In this document: piece after piece, positions 48,551 to 61,907 of the stretch | How the letters are laid out: each line of letters starts with the position of its first letter | How positions within the stretch are numbered: position 1 is the first letter of the stretch | Source of the DNA: Silene latifolia | Taxonomy: Eukaryota; Streptophyta; Magnoliopsida; Caryophyllales; Caryophyllaceae | Assembly: GCF_048544455.1 (NCBI RefSeq) | Contig: NC_133529.1 | Span: forward strand, 52,137,401 to 52,201,400 | Length of the DNA stretch: 64,000 nucleotides | Reading direction: 5' to 3' | Made by a program: the position numbers and the translations under genes | The notes under the pieces: model-generated | Databases searched by the model: none | The model's input: only the letters and a program-made list of their open reading frames with translations | Told to the model about the DNA's origin: nothing

Positions 48551-51500
48551 TATAAGTTAATTATAGTCAAATAATTAGTGAAGACTAAATTTTGAGTCCT
48601 AAGAGGTTAGGGTAATTAACTTATGCATAAATATGAATTTATGTAATTTTTGTGATTATAAAACGTTGAATCACGCAAATCCGTAAAAACCGTGTAATAT
48701 ACGATATTGGCTTCTTAAAGGCGATTTGGCATAAAATTGGGCATGTTCATACATATTATAATGCTGAATTTTATTTATGATTGTCATAATTTTATTTTAT
48801 GTAATTTTTGAATTATGTAATTTTACTTAGTATGGCCTTAGTTTTTTAATTGGTATTACCCGAAATGTATGGGAATATCGATTCGGTTGTAATTTATTGT
48901 GATCTCGTATCACCGTTTTGTAATTTAATAGATTTATTTTATTTTAAATTACAAATGTATAATAGGAAATTATGTAATTTGTTATGTAATTTATTTATTC
49001 CGGAGTTCCTTGAAGACGGTGTCACTCAAGAAGGCGATACTTAAAGACGGTGTTACCTCGAGATGCGTGCCTCAACCGAAGTTCAAGGGACCAATGGAGT
49101 TGGTTTCCGAATATGTAATAGTTAATTAGATTTTCTATTTTAGGAAGGCCATACTAGGATTTAATTTATGCTTTGCATTTTATTTATATGTCGCATGCAT
49201 CGCTAAATCGCCATAACTAAAACATGCATCATCTTTTAATCGAGTTTATCGACCGTGTCAATTACAATTATCGTAGTTCACCGCCTTAGTTCACTTAAAA
49301 CGTGATAGATAATAAATTGACATGACCTCTCGCTAAAATAAACAATTGAGACATAGCCTTACCAAAGAGTAGAAACCATGAAAACCTATTTCGTGAGGGA
49401 GTGCACTCGGCCATCCCGGGGTACAAACCTTGTTACGTAGGGGAAGTGGGTGATAAATGTCTATCCACCGAATTCATGTTGATGAGGGTTTCATCGGCTA
49501 TCCCGTGCCCAAGTTAATGTGGGTTTGGATCATGGACACATTTATTCGAAATTTGGATTGAGCTCAACGGAAGTATTCGTGACCGTAGTCGCATGTGTTC
49601 CGGGCTATAGATAAATATTAGAGTAATTTTTATCGACCGAGAGTTCTAAAAGTAGAATCGATTAAAGAGTTAGTCCACCGAGTTATATTGATAAGGGTTC
49701 CATCGGCTATCCCGTGCCCAAGTTAATATGAATTTGGATCTCGGAATCATTTATCATATTTGGGTAGAGGTCACTATGTAAATGCTTTACTTGTTTACAA
49801 GTATTATTAAAACGATAAATGTTAAGTTTTTCACTATTCCGTTATCATATTGTTCTATTTCTTTACCACAATTCATATACGATATCATTTCGGTTTTTGA
49901 TTCAATTCTCCATTAAAACATCGTAACTAAAGACAAATTTGAATTTTCTTCTAAGAACCTCGAATCATCCATTAAAAAGTATAGATAAAAGTTATTCATT
50001 ATCAAACAGGTTTTTGATTCTTGACTAACACATCTACTTACAATGGATTATTTTTCATATACTTAATTGAATTAAGTACCTTGAAGCGATAAATTGTTTT
50101 GGTAATTAGTTTTATCAAGAATTCGTAATTGACCAAAATAACGCAACCACTTCAATGAAAGTTTTAAGACTAAAACGGTTGAATTGAAGAGTAATCTTCA
50201 TAAGATTCAACTTTGCTTCTCTAAGTAAAGATTCTTTGAAATGAGTGGGAGCATTCTCTTAAACCGTTAAGAAAACGGCGAGGTTCAAGAAGTAAAATTA
50301 GAATGGAATTGATACAAGGTTGATGTGACCATAATTAGCGCATATTTAGCCCCCGAATTAGCCTTGTTCCCATGCTTTTTAGTGCATATTTGGGTCATTT
50401 ATTATCTTTAGTTCTTTGTTTTGCATATTCTTTGAGATTTTGATCCCTTGGTAGGAAAGGAGTAAGAATCTTGCATTTTCATGGCAAAACGAGACTAAAT
50501 TGATCGAATCCAATGACCAAGCATCAAGGAGAGACAAGATTAGAAGGCCTTTGTACATATGATAGTAGATGAGCAATGTTGAGAAAGGATCCTTGAGTCC
50601 CCAAGGAAATCCCCAAGGAATTTATGAAGAAAAGGGAAGAAAAGAAGAAGAAATCTTGCTGAGGCACAATCCGTGCGGATTGCCTACAATCCGGCCGTCC
50701 ACCATCTGCACAATCCGTGCGGTTTCACCACAAGACGCTCGGGCATAGCCACTCCAATCCGCCCGGATTCACCTGAATCCGCTCGTGTTCCATCGCCAGA
50801 ATCCGCCCGTCCCGACTCTAATCCGCTCGGATTCCTATACAAGTAATTTGTCTTCTCCAAGCTACAAAGAAAGAAGCCCTTCCTTCGTAAAATACCGGCT
50901 CCTCCTTGCTCAATCTAAAAAGTGTAATTACTAGTTTAGCCCTTAGTTAACCCTAATGCATCCCCTAATTTCCACTATAAATACCCCATTAGTCTAATTA
51001 GAAGAGCATCTTTTTCTTATCAATTCTTAGAGTAGTTAATATCAATCAAATCTCTCTTTAGTTTTGTAATCAACAATTAATCAAGTTTTAATACAAGTTT
51101 TATTTCCTTAATCTCTCTTTTGTTCATCCTTTATTTTGGGTAATTGAAGATTATTTGGGTTATTATTGGGAGATTGACAACCTCTCAATCAAGCATCAAG
51201 TACTTCTTTTATCTTTGCTTTATTATTGGAATCATTAGTAGGTATAATTCTCTTAATCCCTTTTTAATTATTGTTAATTACTTTCATTTATTCATCATGT
51301 TTCATTTTGTTGGTATGATTGACAACCTTGCTAGCATGATCAACATGATAATGAGTGAGTAGTCTCTTAGCTAGGGTTAATGGGTGATTAGGGGAAACCA
51401 ACATGGGGAATGATTCATGCTTAAATTAATATGCTTTCATGTTTTATTTGCTTGCTTGTTTTGATCTCAACTCATGCACATGTTATGTTTGATGAAATGC

Positions 51501-52187
51501 GAGCCTATGAATCCTTGCATTTTTTACCCATTACCTATCTTTTCAATGAGACTTGTAAGACATAAACCAACTCGAGTCTCATTAGACCATGCATGTTGTT
51601 GAGTAGGGAAGATTAAGTCGACTTGTAGGTGTTGTACAATCTAATCGATTCGGCCCCGGGACCCAAACTTTCCTAGGATTGTAAGATATAACCCAACTCA
51701 ATCCATCACAACAATAATTGCTTGCTTATAATTTGAGAACATGTTTGTATGATCAATTCCCATGATTCCCCTATGACCCCATGACACCCTAATGCTTTTT
51801 ATAAATTGTTTACAACCCTTTTAATTCATCTTGCTTGTTTAATTTCATTGCTATTTTAGTTAGTGATCTTCTACATCAACCCAATTTGTGACACCCCTAA
51901 GACACCACTAGTTTCAATTGAAATCTCATCTCAATTCCCGTCCCTTGGGATCCGACCTTTACTTGCCTCTTTACTAATTGTAGAGTTGTTTGTGGAGCTA
52001 TAAATTGTGTTTTGATTTGGACGTGACCCAACGACCACATCTTTCTATTTGTGAACACGAAACGGACCGATCAAAAATGGCGCCGTTGCCGGGGACGGTG
52101 TTAGCTTGATTTAGATTTCTTTATATTGTTATTAGTTGTGTCTTTTCTTTGCCTTGGGGAAGTAAAACTCCTCAAGGTTTGTTCTAA

Positions 52188-55009
52188 TTGTTTTCAAGAT
52201 GTTTGATATTTTGCATGTCTAGAAGGTCACAAGGTGACTTGTTACCTTTTGATCGTGAAATTGAAAGAACTTTGACAACCAATAGGAGACTTGCTAGGAG
52301 GAATTTGAGAGGTATTAGTGAGGTTGTAGATATTCAACCAACTATTGAGTTCATCAACCCTTTTGCAAGAGAAGGTGAGGAAAACCCATTACACAATACC
52401 ACCCAAAATCAACCTACAATGCCTAAGTTTTCATCACACTGCACCCACCGAGGAGAACCTACCCAATGGTACTCCCACACCACAACATCTAACCGGAAAT
52501 TTTATTGCCAAATCCGCCTTTATCCAATTAGTCGAAAGGAGCCAATTTGGGGGGATGCCTAGTGAAGACCCTCATTCTCATATGGAAACCTTTTGTGACT
52601 ATTGTGATGCGATTCTCAAACGGTGTAACTCAAGACCAAATTCGATGGGTCTTATTTCCTTTTTTCTAATTGGCACCGTGAAACAATGGTTGAAGGGCCT
52701 TGATAAGGCCACTCTCGGAATTGATTCTGGGAAGAAGTTGGCTCTAGCTTTCTACAAAAAATTCTACCCACCGGAAAAGACTAACATGCTAAGAGCTCAA
52801 ATTACGGGTTTTAAGCAAAGGGATGAAGAATCTTTGTATGAAGCTTGGGAGTGGTTCAAGGGAATTTGTCGCTCATGTCCTCACCATGGACTTAGCGAGT
52901 GGTTCTTGGTACAACAATTTTGGAATGGTTTATATGAAGATTCAAGGAACATTCTCAATATGGGATCAAATGGAATGTTCACCGAAGTTGATGACAATCA
53001 AACATGGAACAAAATTTAGGAAATGGCGGTCCATAACTCACAATATAGTAGACCTCGTAAGGCTACTAGAGGAGGAAAGCATGAAGTGGACTCCGTTACT
53101 CAATTGGGTGCTCAACTTAGTGCTCACATTGACACAATCATTTTGAAGTTTGAAAAAGCTATGGCTAGACTTGAAGAAGTCTCACAATCACCAAAGCATC
53201 ATGGTAATGCCATGACGGCATCTTCATCAATCCCAAGTGGGATATGTGAGAATTGTGGAACTTTGGGACATGACCAAAGTGAATGTAGGGGAACAAATGA
53301 ACAAGTGAATGCTTTCCAAGCATACAAGAGCGGTACCCCTTATTCCAACTATTACAATGAAAACACCAAATTCCATCCAAATCTCTCATACAAAAGCCAA
53401 AATGTTCAAAACCCTCAAACAACATACACCCCACCTCCCATGAGAAACCAAAATCAAAGACCCTTTTACAATCAAAACCAAGGTTACCAAAATCAAAATC
53501 CATACAATCACCAAAATGACCAAGGTTTTGATGTCCAAAAAGCGGTCCTCCAAATGCAAAAGAATCAACAAGAATTTTTCACTCAAATGCAAAAAGATAG
53601 CCAAGCAAAGGAAACAACCATCAACAACATCCTAGCTCACACCAAGATGTTGGAAACCCAATTGACTCAACTAGCATCTTCAAGCTCACAAAGACAAAAG
53701 GGCAATTACCACCTCAAAGTAATCCCCAAGACATGAAACGGTTAGTGCCATTCACTTGAGAAGTGGTACAAGGTATGAAGCACCGAAGAAGCAAGTTGAG
53801 GATGAAGTTGTGGAAGCTAGTGATAAGGAAGAAATTGTGCAAAACTCCAAAGATGGAGAATCATCAAAGGAAGAAAGTTCAAAGAAAAATGAAGATAAGG
53901 TCAAGGAGAAGGAGCCCGTTGTGATTAGACTTCCTTTTCCAAGTCGTCAAGCCAAGCCCAAATTTGATGATCAACTTGGAAAGTTTATGGAAATTGTGAA
54001 GAATTTGGAAGTCTCGATTCCTTTCACGGAATTAATCAATCATGTGCCGGCCTATGCGAAATACATGAAAGATATCCTCACAAAGAAGAAGTCGATCCGG
54101 AAACTTGAGACTATCGCCTTCACTAAGGTGAGTAGTGCAATACTTCAAGGGAGTTCACCTCCAAAACTAAAGGATCCGGGAAGCTTCTCAATACCGTGTA
54201 CCATTGGCGACACAACGATCTACAAAGCCTTATGTGATCTAGGGGCTAGTGTGAGTGTCATGCCGTACTCGGTAAGTAAAAGGTTGGGGATGGGAGAGCT
54301 TAAATGCACCAATATCACGCTCCAAATGGCCGATAGATCGACGAAGACACCATTAGGGATATGGGAAGATGTTCCGTGCGAATTGGGAAGTTTTTCATCC
54401 CGGTGGACTTTGTCATTGTTGATATGGAGGAAGATTCCAACATTCCGATCATTCTAGGAAGACCTTTCCTACACACCGCGGGTGCGGTGATTGATGTGAA
54501 ACATGGTGAGCTCACTCTAGAAGTGGGAGATGAAAGCATAACCTTTAATCTTGACAAGACTATGAGAGCTCCTCGTTTGCATGAACCGTGTTTCAGGATT
54601 GATCATTATAGCTAGGAAGGATGAAAGGAAGAAGTCGGAACTCCAATGGAAGAAGAAAATTGAAGATGCTCCATTCAAAGAGCAAGTGAATTGTGACAAG
54701 GAGAGCTTGCAAAGCTCATCAAAATCAAGCAAAGAAGAAGAGGATGGCCTCATTGGCCAAGAGAAGAAATTGGGAGAGTTGTCCCCATCAAATCAAGAGA
54801 TTTTCAATGATCAACTTAATGAAGTTTGTGGTCTTTGGGACGACGAATTTGAAGGGATTTTTAATCCCTACATTGGTAATGCCATTGATCAAGAACGAAA
54901 ACAAGGGCAAAGGTCTATTGAAGAGCTTTATAAGGATAATGAACAAGCTTTTGATTATTTCTTTAAGGTGTTGAGCAACATCAACAACACCTTAAACATG
55001 CCCCCTTAA
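52188..55009 (+). pseudogene. Athila gag-protease remnant (unit C)
   Basis: Same domains as the ORF at 22490-25318 and closest to the unit B copy. It is not a single frame (about six breaks). The last part again ends with the INNTLNMPP C-terminus seen in the other copies. Confidence 0.85.
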
Positions 55010-56053
55010 CATCTCATCAAGAATGAGAGTTTGGTGGAGTCCTCCCTAAACCACCATTTGTAAATATTTCTAACTCCCTAACTCGCATTTCAATTCTTGT
55101 ATTGCATTTTTGTCATCTTTAGATTTATTTTATTTACTTTGATCAAGATAATTGTCATGTTTGAGAGAAGTAAGGGAGGGACTAACGATTTCAATTGATG
55201 TGTAGTGCTTTACCTTGGTGTGGGGATGACATTTGCCTAGGCTATCCTTGCCTAGTAATGCCCCCACAATGAAGAACACAAGATATGAAGAAGAATGGAA
55301 GAATGGTAAGGGAAATGCATTGTACACGGATGGAACTGAATCCGGGTACAAAGGGGTAGAATCCGAGCGGATTCAGGAGAATCCGCCCGTCTTCAGATAA
55401 TCCGAGCGTACTGGGTAGAAGACGCACGTCCTTCCGAGCTGAATTTTGAAAAAATTTGATCAGTAAGAGAATCCAAGGCGTCCGAACAAAGAATCCGCCC
55501 GTCTCTCGAAAATACGCCGTCTTGAAGGGAAGACACCGTCTTCTCACCGAGGAAAACAAGGAAAAATCCTCGTGAAGGAATCCGTCCGTCTTCTCGGAGA
55601 ATCCGCCCGTCCCGTATCAGCGAATCCGAGCGTCTTCTCTTGAATACGCCCGTCTTTAGGCGAGTTTTTCCCAACCTGAAAGTGCGAGAATCGCCTGTCT
55701 TGAGCGTAAACCGCACGGATTGCCCCTGCAGTTCGAAAATTTCGGTCTTTATAAAACCTTTCCCACCTTCATTCATTCACTCATTCATTCATAACACTAC
55801 TCAAAAACATCAAAACCCTCATCCCCTCCATCACATAAACAAAATCCCTCAACTACATTCACCAAAATCAAATCAAACCATCCTTCTAACAACAAAACAA
55901 TCACTCCTTTTCCAATAACAATCAAAACCAAGCACAAATCTTCAACCTTTGAGTCGGTTTTTGAATTCATAAAGGCAAAGCCTTTCACCTTTAAATCGAT
56001 TTGGGTACACTACAAATTGAAGATTTTTCGTTCTTTTCTTGGTTAATTCATCA

Positions 56054-57648
56054 ATGGCAAGGACTAAGGGAGCAAGAAAGGCATCAAAGACACCAAAGAC
56101 ACTTTCACAAAGGCAAAAGGCTCTTCAAGCAAAGAAAGCATTGGCTATGGTGGTAGCAACCCCAAACTTGGAAGTGCAACAACAACAACAACCTTCTATG
56201 GGAGCAACAACATCTACTACTCCGGAAATCGATCAACTCTTGCATTATCCGGAGGTAACTTTTATTTCCAAAACCCATAGAGATACTTTTACCAAGTTTG
56301 CTAGGAAATCACTTCAATCCACCAAATTTATTTGTGAAGATACCTTAGATAAATTAGGTGTCCTTGAGCAAACTAGAGCCTTTTTCAAAGCAATGGGGTT
56401 GAAGAAATTGTTTGAAACAAAGGAATTGACATACCCCTCCCTTACCTTGGAGTTTTTGAGTTCTTTGAAAGTCACCAAAGTTGAGTCTAGGGAGAATCTC
56501 GAGTTTCGTCTAGCTAATGTTAGTAGATGCATTTCCTTTAGGGAATTGGGTGAAATTTTGGGTCTTAGTGATGAACCGAGTTATTTCAAGAATTATGGAA
56601 AGTATGACCCCGACCCTCTTTGGGAGGCAATTTCCGGAAGGAAATTTGAGGACTTTCATGCGAGTCGTGCTCTTTTAGTCCACCATCCGGGCATAAGAGT
56701 ATGGCACAAGATCATAGGAAACACCATTATTGCAAGGAAAGATACCAACCATTTCACCAAACTTGATTTTATTCTTCTTGAATCGGCTTTGAATATTGGG
56801 AGAGTACACACCAAGCCTTTCAACTCTTTAAGGCTTTTGGTAGATTGATGGCTCAACATTGATTGTGGGAAGAAAGGCACTACCGTTATTGTCAATGGCG
56901 GCTTAGTTACTATCCTAGCCAAATACTTTGATCCTAACTTCAACAAGGATAGCAAGTATGAAGCAAAGGAGGGTGGTCATCTTGTTGATATGCATACTAT
57001 GATAAACAAGTACAAGTGGGTTGCCCATAATCCTCTTGACACCAAGTATGGATGGCTCACTAGTGAAGCTAAATCGTTTACTTTGCCTTCAAAGATTTGT
57101 CGTCTAAGTGTCCACCGGACCAATTATCTACTTCCCCTTTCTAAAGAGGCCGAGTATATTATCCAACAACAAAAGGGTGAACTTGAAATGCCCTCCTCTT
57201 CCATTGTAATACCACCTTACCCTTTTGAGTACGAAGAGTTCAAGCCCGAGGGGGTTGAAGCAAGAAATGATTATGTGACTCTTCTCATGCAAGCAATGCA
57301 CAAGCAACCTTTGAGGATCGGAAAAACGCTTACTTGGCTCAATATCCACCCCTCCTACACTTAGCTAGGCAAGGACTACTTGATCCATCATGTCCTTTGC
57401 CTAGTTGGGCCGATAGAGAAGTCCTATTTCCGGGTGCATCTAGGGTCGTTTCGGGTGACAATGAGGTTGTTGGTAATGAAGAAGTTGATGATAACATTGG
57501 TGAAGAAGCAAGTGAAGAAGGAGGAGAGGATGGTGAGCAAGATGGTGAGCAAGATGAAGAAGAAAGTGATGAAGCAAATGAAGAGGAAGGTGGCAATGAG
57601 ACCACTTCTAATGAGGAAAGTGATGATGATGATATGATGGAATATTAG
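56054..57648 (+). pseudogene. ATHILA ORF-1-like second ORF, best preserved copy (unit C)
   Basis: The N-terminal basic stretch and the whole central ATHILA ORF-1-like domain lie in one frame here, and the acidic tail is readable near the end (GEEASEEGGEDGEQDGEQDE). About two breaks. It shows best what the family's second protein looks like: basic N-terminus, conserved middle, Glu/Asp-rich C-terminus. There is no obvious membrane segment, which argues against a classical envelope protein. Confidence 0.75.
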
Positions 57649-59700
57649 CAAGCCTTGGAGGCTCCTACCCTCTCATGGTTTGTCTATTTCTCTCTTTATT
57701 TTAATTATTTTTCTTGATCATTGTTGGAGTAGTCCTAAGCACCATAGAGGACTCACACCTCGGTACCATTGAGGTGTTCTCATTTTATTGTTCCCGCTTT
57801 CAAAATCAAAAATGACAAATTAGTTTCATGCATTGCATAGTGTGTGCATGAACTACACCCATCCTTAAGACATTAGCAATAGTGTCTCACTCGGTTTGGG
57901 GAAGTTAATGCATACACAACGGGAGGTAATCTAAATTATCCTCTCCGTCATAACAAAAACCATGCATCATGTAGTGTAGCTTAGAATAGATTGCATTTAG
58001 TATAGAAATCATGCATCATCTTTGCATAATTTCCATCATTTTCGCCATTGAGGACAATGCCCATATTAGTGTGGGGATGGGAATTCTAACATTTAACTCT
58101 TATTCAAAAAATCCAAAAAAATTGAAAAATTTCGAAAATCATAAAAATTTGAAAATTTGAAAACCCAAAAACATGTTTATTTCCTTTTGTATATATAGTC
58201 TTGTATATATTGTGTTTGTTCTATCCTTGTTCACATTGATCGACTACGCCACATCCGAGACATGAGGATCATGAAGACCGCATGGTATGATCTTTCCAAT
58301 CTCCTTTTTCCTCTTTATGTTAATGACTATGTGGCTTTATTTTGATTGATGCGGTATAACAATGTGAACTTAGGACTTGCATTTAGTTTATATGTCATAC
58401 TAGTTGATAGAATCACTTGCATTAGGATGTTTATATTAGTTGCATCATAGCATGTAGTTGCATGTTAGAAAAGTTTTGAAAAGTGCCTAATTAGGAACCT
58501 TGACAAGAGCAACTAAGCCATTACAAATACTTGTTCAACTTAAGACTTTGCCTACTAGAATGGTTGTAAAACACCCTAGATAGTGTCATACTAGTGTCTT
58601 TTGATCCATGACCCAAAGCCTAGTGAAGGGTTTGCATGTGAGTCACCTATCCAACCCCGTGATGCGATGTGGACTTGGTTAACTTGTCTAGGTGACCTTG
58701 ATTGACCTTGTGGTAAGGCAACCCAAAAATATTTTCTATCAATAAGTTTGAAGTGCTCATTTCTAAAGTTTTATCATGTGGAAGTAATTTAATGCTAAGG
58801 AAACCTCAAATGTTATGAATTGTTGAATGTTGAGAAATTTAAATTGTTTTGATGGAGGCGTACCACTTCGATGTGCTTTGGAGCGGGATCCATTGAATTG
58901 GGCCCCCACACGGTTGTGAATTCGGCCGCCTAGAGACAGAGTGATTATCACCCCGAAAAGCTATTGTCTAGAGGTTAACCGGTTGCCTAATAAGCGATTG
59001 GCGAAAGCAAAGGACACTAGCCCGGAAGGGACAAACCCCATCTTAAATTTTTGAAATGTGAAAGTTGAATGAGGTCAATTTTTGAATACTAGTCATATCC
59101 ACCCGTTGTGTATAAAGATTTGAGCATTTCATTCCCAAAAAGCCTTTTTGTCAAGCCACTTTGTCGAGCTTGGGACGATCCATGACCTTTACTTTTGTAG
59201 AGAATTCGAGACTTGTCATGTCATATGCTACTAGCATCATAGGGATCATCATTCCACCACCATCCGATCGCCCTTGACGAAAGCATTTGGAAATTGAGGA
59301 CGAAAGTAGTCTAGTTGAACACCATTTGGAGGTGATTTAGTGCCATCCTCTTAGCCTTAGTAATTTGTTGAACTCGTATTTGTGAAGGATTACATGCTCT
59401 TAAATTTGTTCCTCTTTAGTGCCTCCGCCACTTGATGAGGAAGTGGCTATTCCTTTTGTAGATGCATCCATTATGTGTTTTTGTGTGCTTAATGTTTGGA
59501 TGTGTCGCCATTTTGGCAAGACCCACCTTGCCTTGCAAGAAGGCATCCTACCTCATGGTTGGCTTGTTGTGAGTTGAAGGGGCGGAGTGAGACCCGCTAA
59601 TTGTCTCATATCGGCTATGTTATTAGGTTAGTTTAAATAATGGTCCTAGTCTTTGTCACCTCTTTACTCGGGACGAGCAATGGTTCGGTTTGGGGATATT
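57649..59700 (+). other. Athila 3' UTR, complete, with purine tract
   Basis: About 2 kb, no credible gene. The last 270 bases (59432-59700), absent from units A and B, include GGACGAGCAATGG and a GGTTTGGGGATATT segment directly before the LTR start, in the place of the polypurine tract used to prime plus-strand DNA. Confidence 0.65.
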
Positions 59701-61245
59701 TGATGTGACCATAATTAGCGCATATTTTGCCCCCGAATTATCCTTGTTCCCATGCTTTTTAGTGCATATTTGGGTCATTTATTATCTTTAGTTCTTTGTT
59801 TTGCATATTGTTTGAGATTTTGATCCCTTGGTAGGAAAGGAGTAAGAATCTTGCATTTTCATGGCAAAACAAGACTAAATTGATCGAATCCAATGACCAA
59901 GCATCAAGGAGAGACAAGATTAGAAGGCCTTTGTACATATGATAGTAGATGAGCAATGTTGAGAAAGGATCCTTGAGTCCCCAAGGAAATCCCCAAGGAA
60001 TTTATGAAGAAAAGGGAAGAAAAGAAGAAGAAATCTTGCTGAGGCACAATCCGTGCGGATTGCCTACAATCCGGCCGTCCACCATCTGCACAATCCGTGC
60101 GGTTTCACCACAAGACGCTCGGGTTTAGCCACTCCAATCCGCCCGATTCACCCGCATCCGCCGTGTTCCATCCCCGTAATCCGCCCGTCCCGACTCTAAT
60201 CCGCTCGGATTCCTCTCTGCAATTTAATTTCGTCTTCTCCAAGCTACAAATAAAGAAGCCCTTCCTTCGTAAAATACCGGCTCCTCCTTGCTCAATCTAA
60301 AAGTGTAATTACTAGTTTAGCCCTTAGTTAACCCTAATGCATCCCCTAATTTCCACTATAAATACCCCATTAGTCTAATTAGAAGAGCATGTTTTTCTTA
60401 TCAATTCTTAGAGTAGTTAATATCAATCAAATCTCTCTTTAGTTTTGTAATCAACAATTAATCAAGTTTTAATACAAGTTTTATTTCCTTAATCTCTTTT
60501 TGTTCATCCTTTATTTTGGGTAATTGAAGATTATTTGGGTTATTATTGGGAGATTGACAACCTCTCAATCAAGCATCAAGTACTTCTTTTATCTTTGCTT
60601 TATTATTGGAATCATTAGTAGGTATAATTCTCTTAATCCCTTTTTAATTATTGTTAATTACTTTCATTTATTCATCATGTTTCATTTTGTTGGTATGATT
60701 GACAACCTTGCTAGCATGATCAACATGATAATGAGTGAGTAGTCTCTTAGCTAGGGTTAATGGGTGATTAGGGAAACCAACATGGGGAATGATTCATGCT
60801 TAAATTAATATGCTTTCATGTTTTATTTGCTTGCTTGTTTTGATCTCAACTCATGCACATGTTATGTTTGATGAAATGCGAGCCTATGAATCCTTGCATT
60901 TTTACCCATCACCTATCTTTTCAATGAGACTTGTAAGACATAAACCAACTCGAGTCTCATTAGACCATGCATGTTGTTGAGTAGGGAAGATTAAGTCGAC
61001 TTGTAGGTGTTGTACAATCTAATCGATTCGGCTCCCGGACCCAAACTTTCCTAGGATTGTAAGATATAACCCAACTCAATCCATCACAACAATAATTGCT
61101 TGCTTATAATTTGAGAACATGTTTGTATGATCAATTCCCATGATTCCCCTATGACCCCATGACACCCTAGTGCTTTTTATCAATTGTTTACAACCCTTTT
61201 AATTCATCTTGCTTGTTTAATTTCATTGCTATTTTAGTTAGTGAT
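59701..61245 (+). repeat. Athila 3' LTR, cut by N gap
   Basis: Starts TGATGTGACC like the 5' LTRs; motif cluster 60047-60212, TATA box 60357-60364. The last ~205 bases expected from the 5' LTR are not present before the gap. It differs from the three 5' LTRs in sites where those three agree with one another. Confidence 0.9.
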
Positions 61246-61343
61246 NNNNNNNNNNNNNNNNNNNNNNNNNNNNNNNNNNNNNNNNNNNNNNNNNNNNNNN
61301 NNNNNNNNNNNNNNNNNNNNNNNNNNNNNNNNNNNNNNNNNNN
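61246..61343. other. Assembly gap (98 N)
   Basis: A run of unknown bases. At least about 205 bases of LTR and about 25 bases of the next element's left end should lie here, more than the N count, so the length is a placeholder. Confidence 0.95.
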
Positions 61344-61682
61344 CCACCTATATTTTTGAGTCTCATGAGTCCACTTATGTATCACCCGTTGTACACAAGA
61401 ATATCACTTGAAGAAAAATTCTGTTTCGACACACAACAAAAAAAACGAGGTTTGTCTTGAAATTTATCTCATACATCAAATAATCCTCTATTATCTAAGA
61501 ATGTAATCATTATGCATCAAATATTGGATTAACGAGTTAAAAGCTATCGTATGAGTCGGTCTCTCATCAAGTTGTGTCAACAATCAGCTACAAAATAAGA
61601 AACAAAGGAGGCAAAAATGCTATAAGATTATTACTATAAAATTGAAATTGTGATTTTTTACGGGAGAGGAATCAAATCACAT

Positions 61683-61907
61683 TTAACAAATTTTGTACAA
61701 TCTATTATTCTTACAAAGAAAGATGTTTAGATCGAGAGAGGTCATCCATTGGTATTTGTAAACCCCAACGCCATCATCGTCTTGGAAATCCTCAATCTCG
61801 TCGCAGTTTAATCGACTTCTCAAATCTTGATGCCCTTTGGATTCATAGGCTAAATTTACGTCTTCCACTGATTCTAGCTCGCTCAAAGAAAGCTGCAGAG
61901 ATCCCAT
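61683..61907 (-). other. Possible coding piece inside TIR element, 74 codons
   Basis: Minus-strand open frame starting MGSLQLSLSELESVEDVNLA, rich in Glu/Asp/Ser with normal-looking codon use, ending soon after YKYQWMTSLDLNIF. I do not recognise it. It could be a captured host exon or chance. A second, short open piece (EHTEGMINRSSMLSSFGPL) lies upstream on the same strand near 62030-62103, with interrupting stops between them, as expected if introns or decay separate them. Confidence 0.35.

Larger units (their letters stand above)
45799..50320 (+). other. Copia-type leader, non-coding (unit C)
   Basis: Same content as in units A and B: short TA microsatellite (about 46681-46724), TIR element (47361-47746), Helitron end (48524-48550), degenerate direct repeat (about 49463-49533 and 49673-49743). 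No coding sequence. Confidence 0.65.
44630..59431 (+). repeat. Tandem block, unit C (14.80 kb)
   Basis: The third copy. It is the only one in which sequence continues past TGCCTCCGCCAC (59431) into the natural Athila 3' end rather than into a filler, so it marks the downstream edge of the array. Confidence 0.9.
50321..61245 (+). mobile_element. Athila derivative with both LTRs (unit C and beyond)
   Basis: 5' LTR 50321-52073 (TATA box 50976-50983), primer site 52078-52095, gag-protease remnant 52188-55009, promoter-like spacer (motifs 55339-55722, TATA box 55750-55756), second ORF 56054-57648, 3' UTR 57649-59685, weak purine tract near 59686-59700, 3' LTR from 59701 into the N gap. It is the only copy with a 3' LTR and so shows the whole plan of this family: about 11 kb with gag-protease and an ATHILA ORF-1-like ORF, no RT, RNase H or integrase. 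It is broken in about seven places. The two LTRs differ by roughly 1-2% by eye, so the insertion is young. Confidence 0.85.

Noticed and set aside
61188-61385. Open frame across the N gap
   Set aside because: It exists only because unknown bases give no stops.
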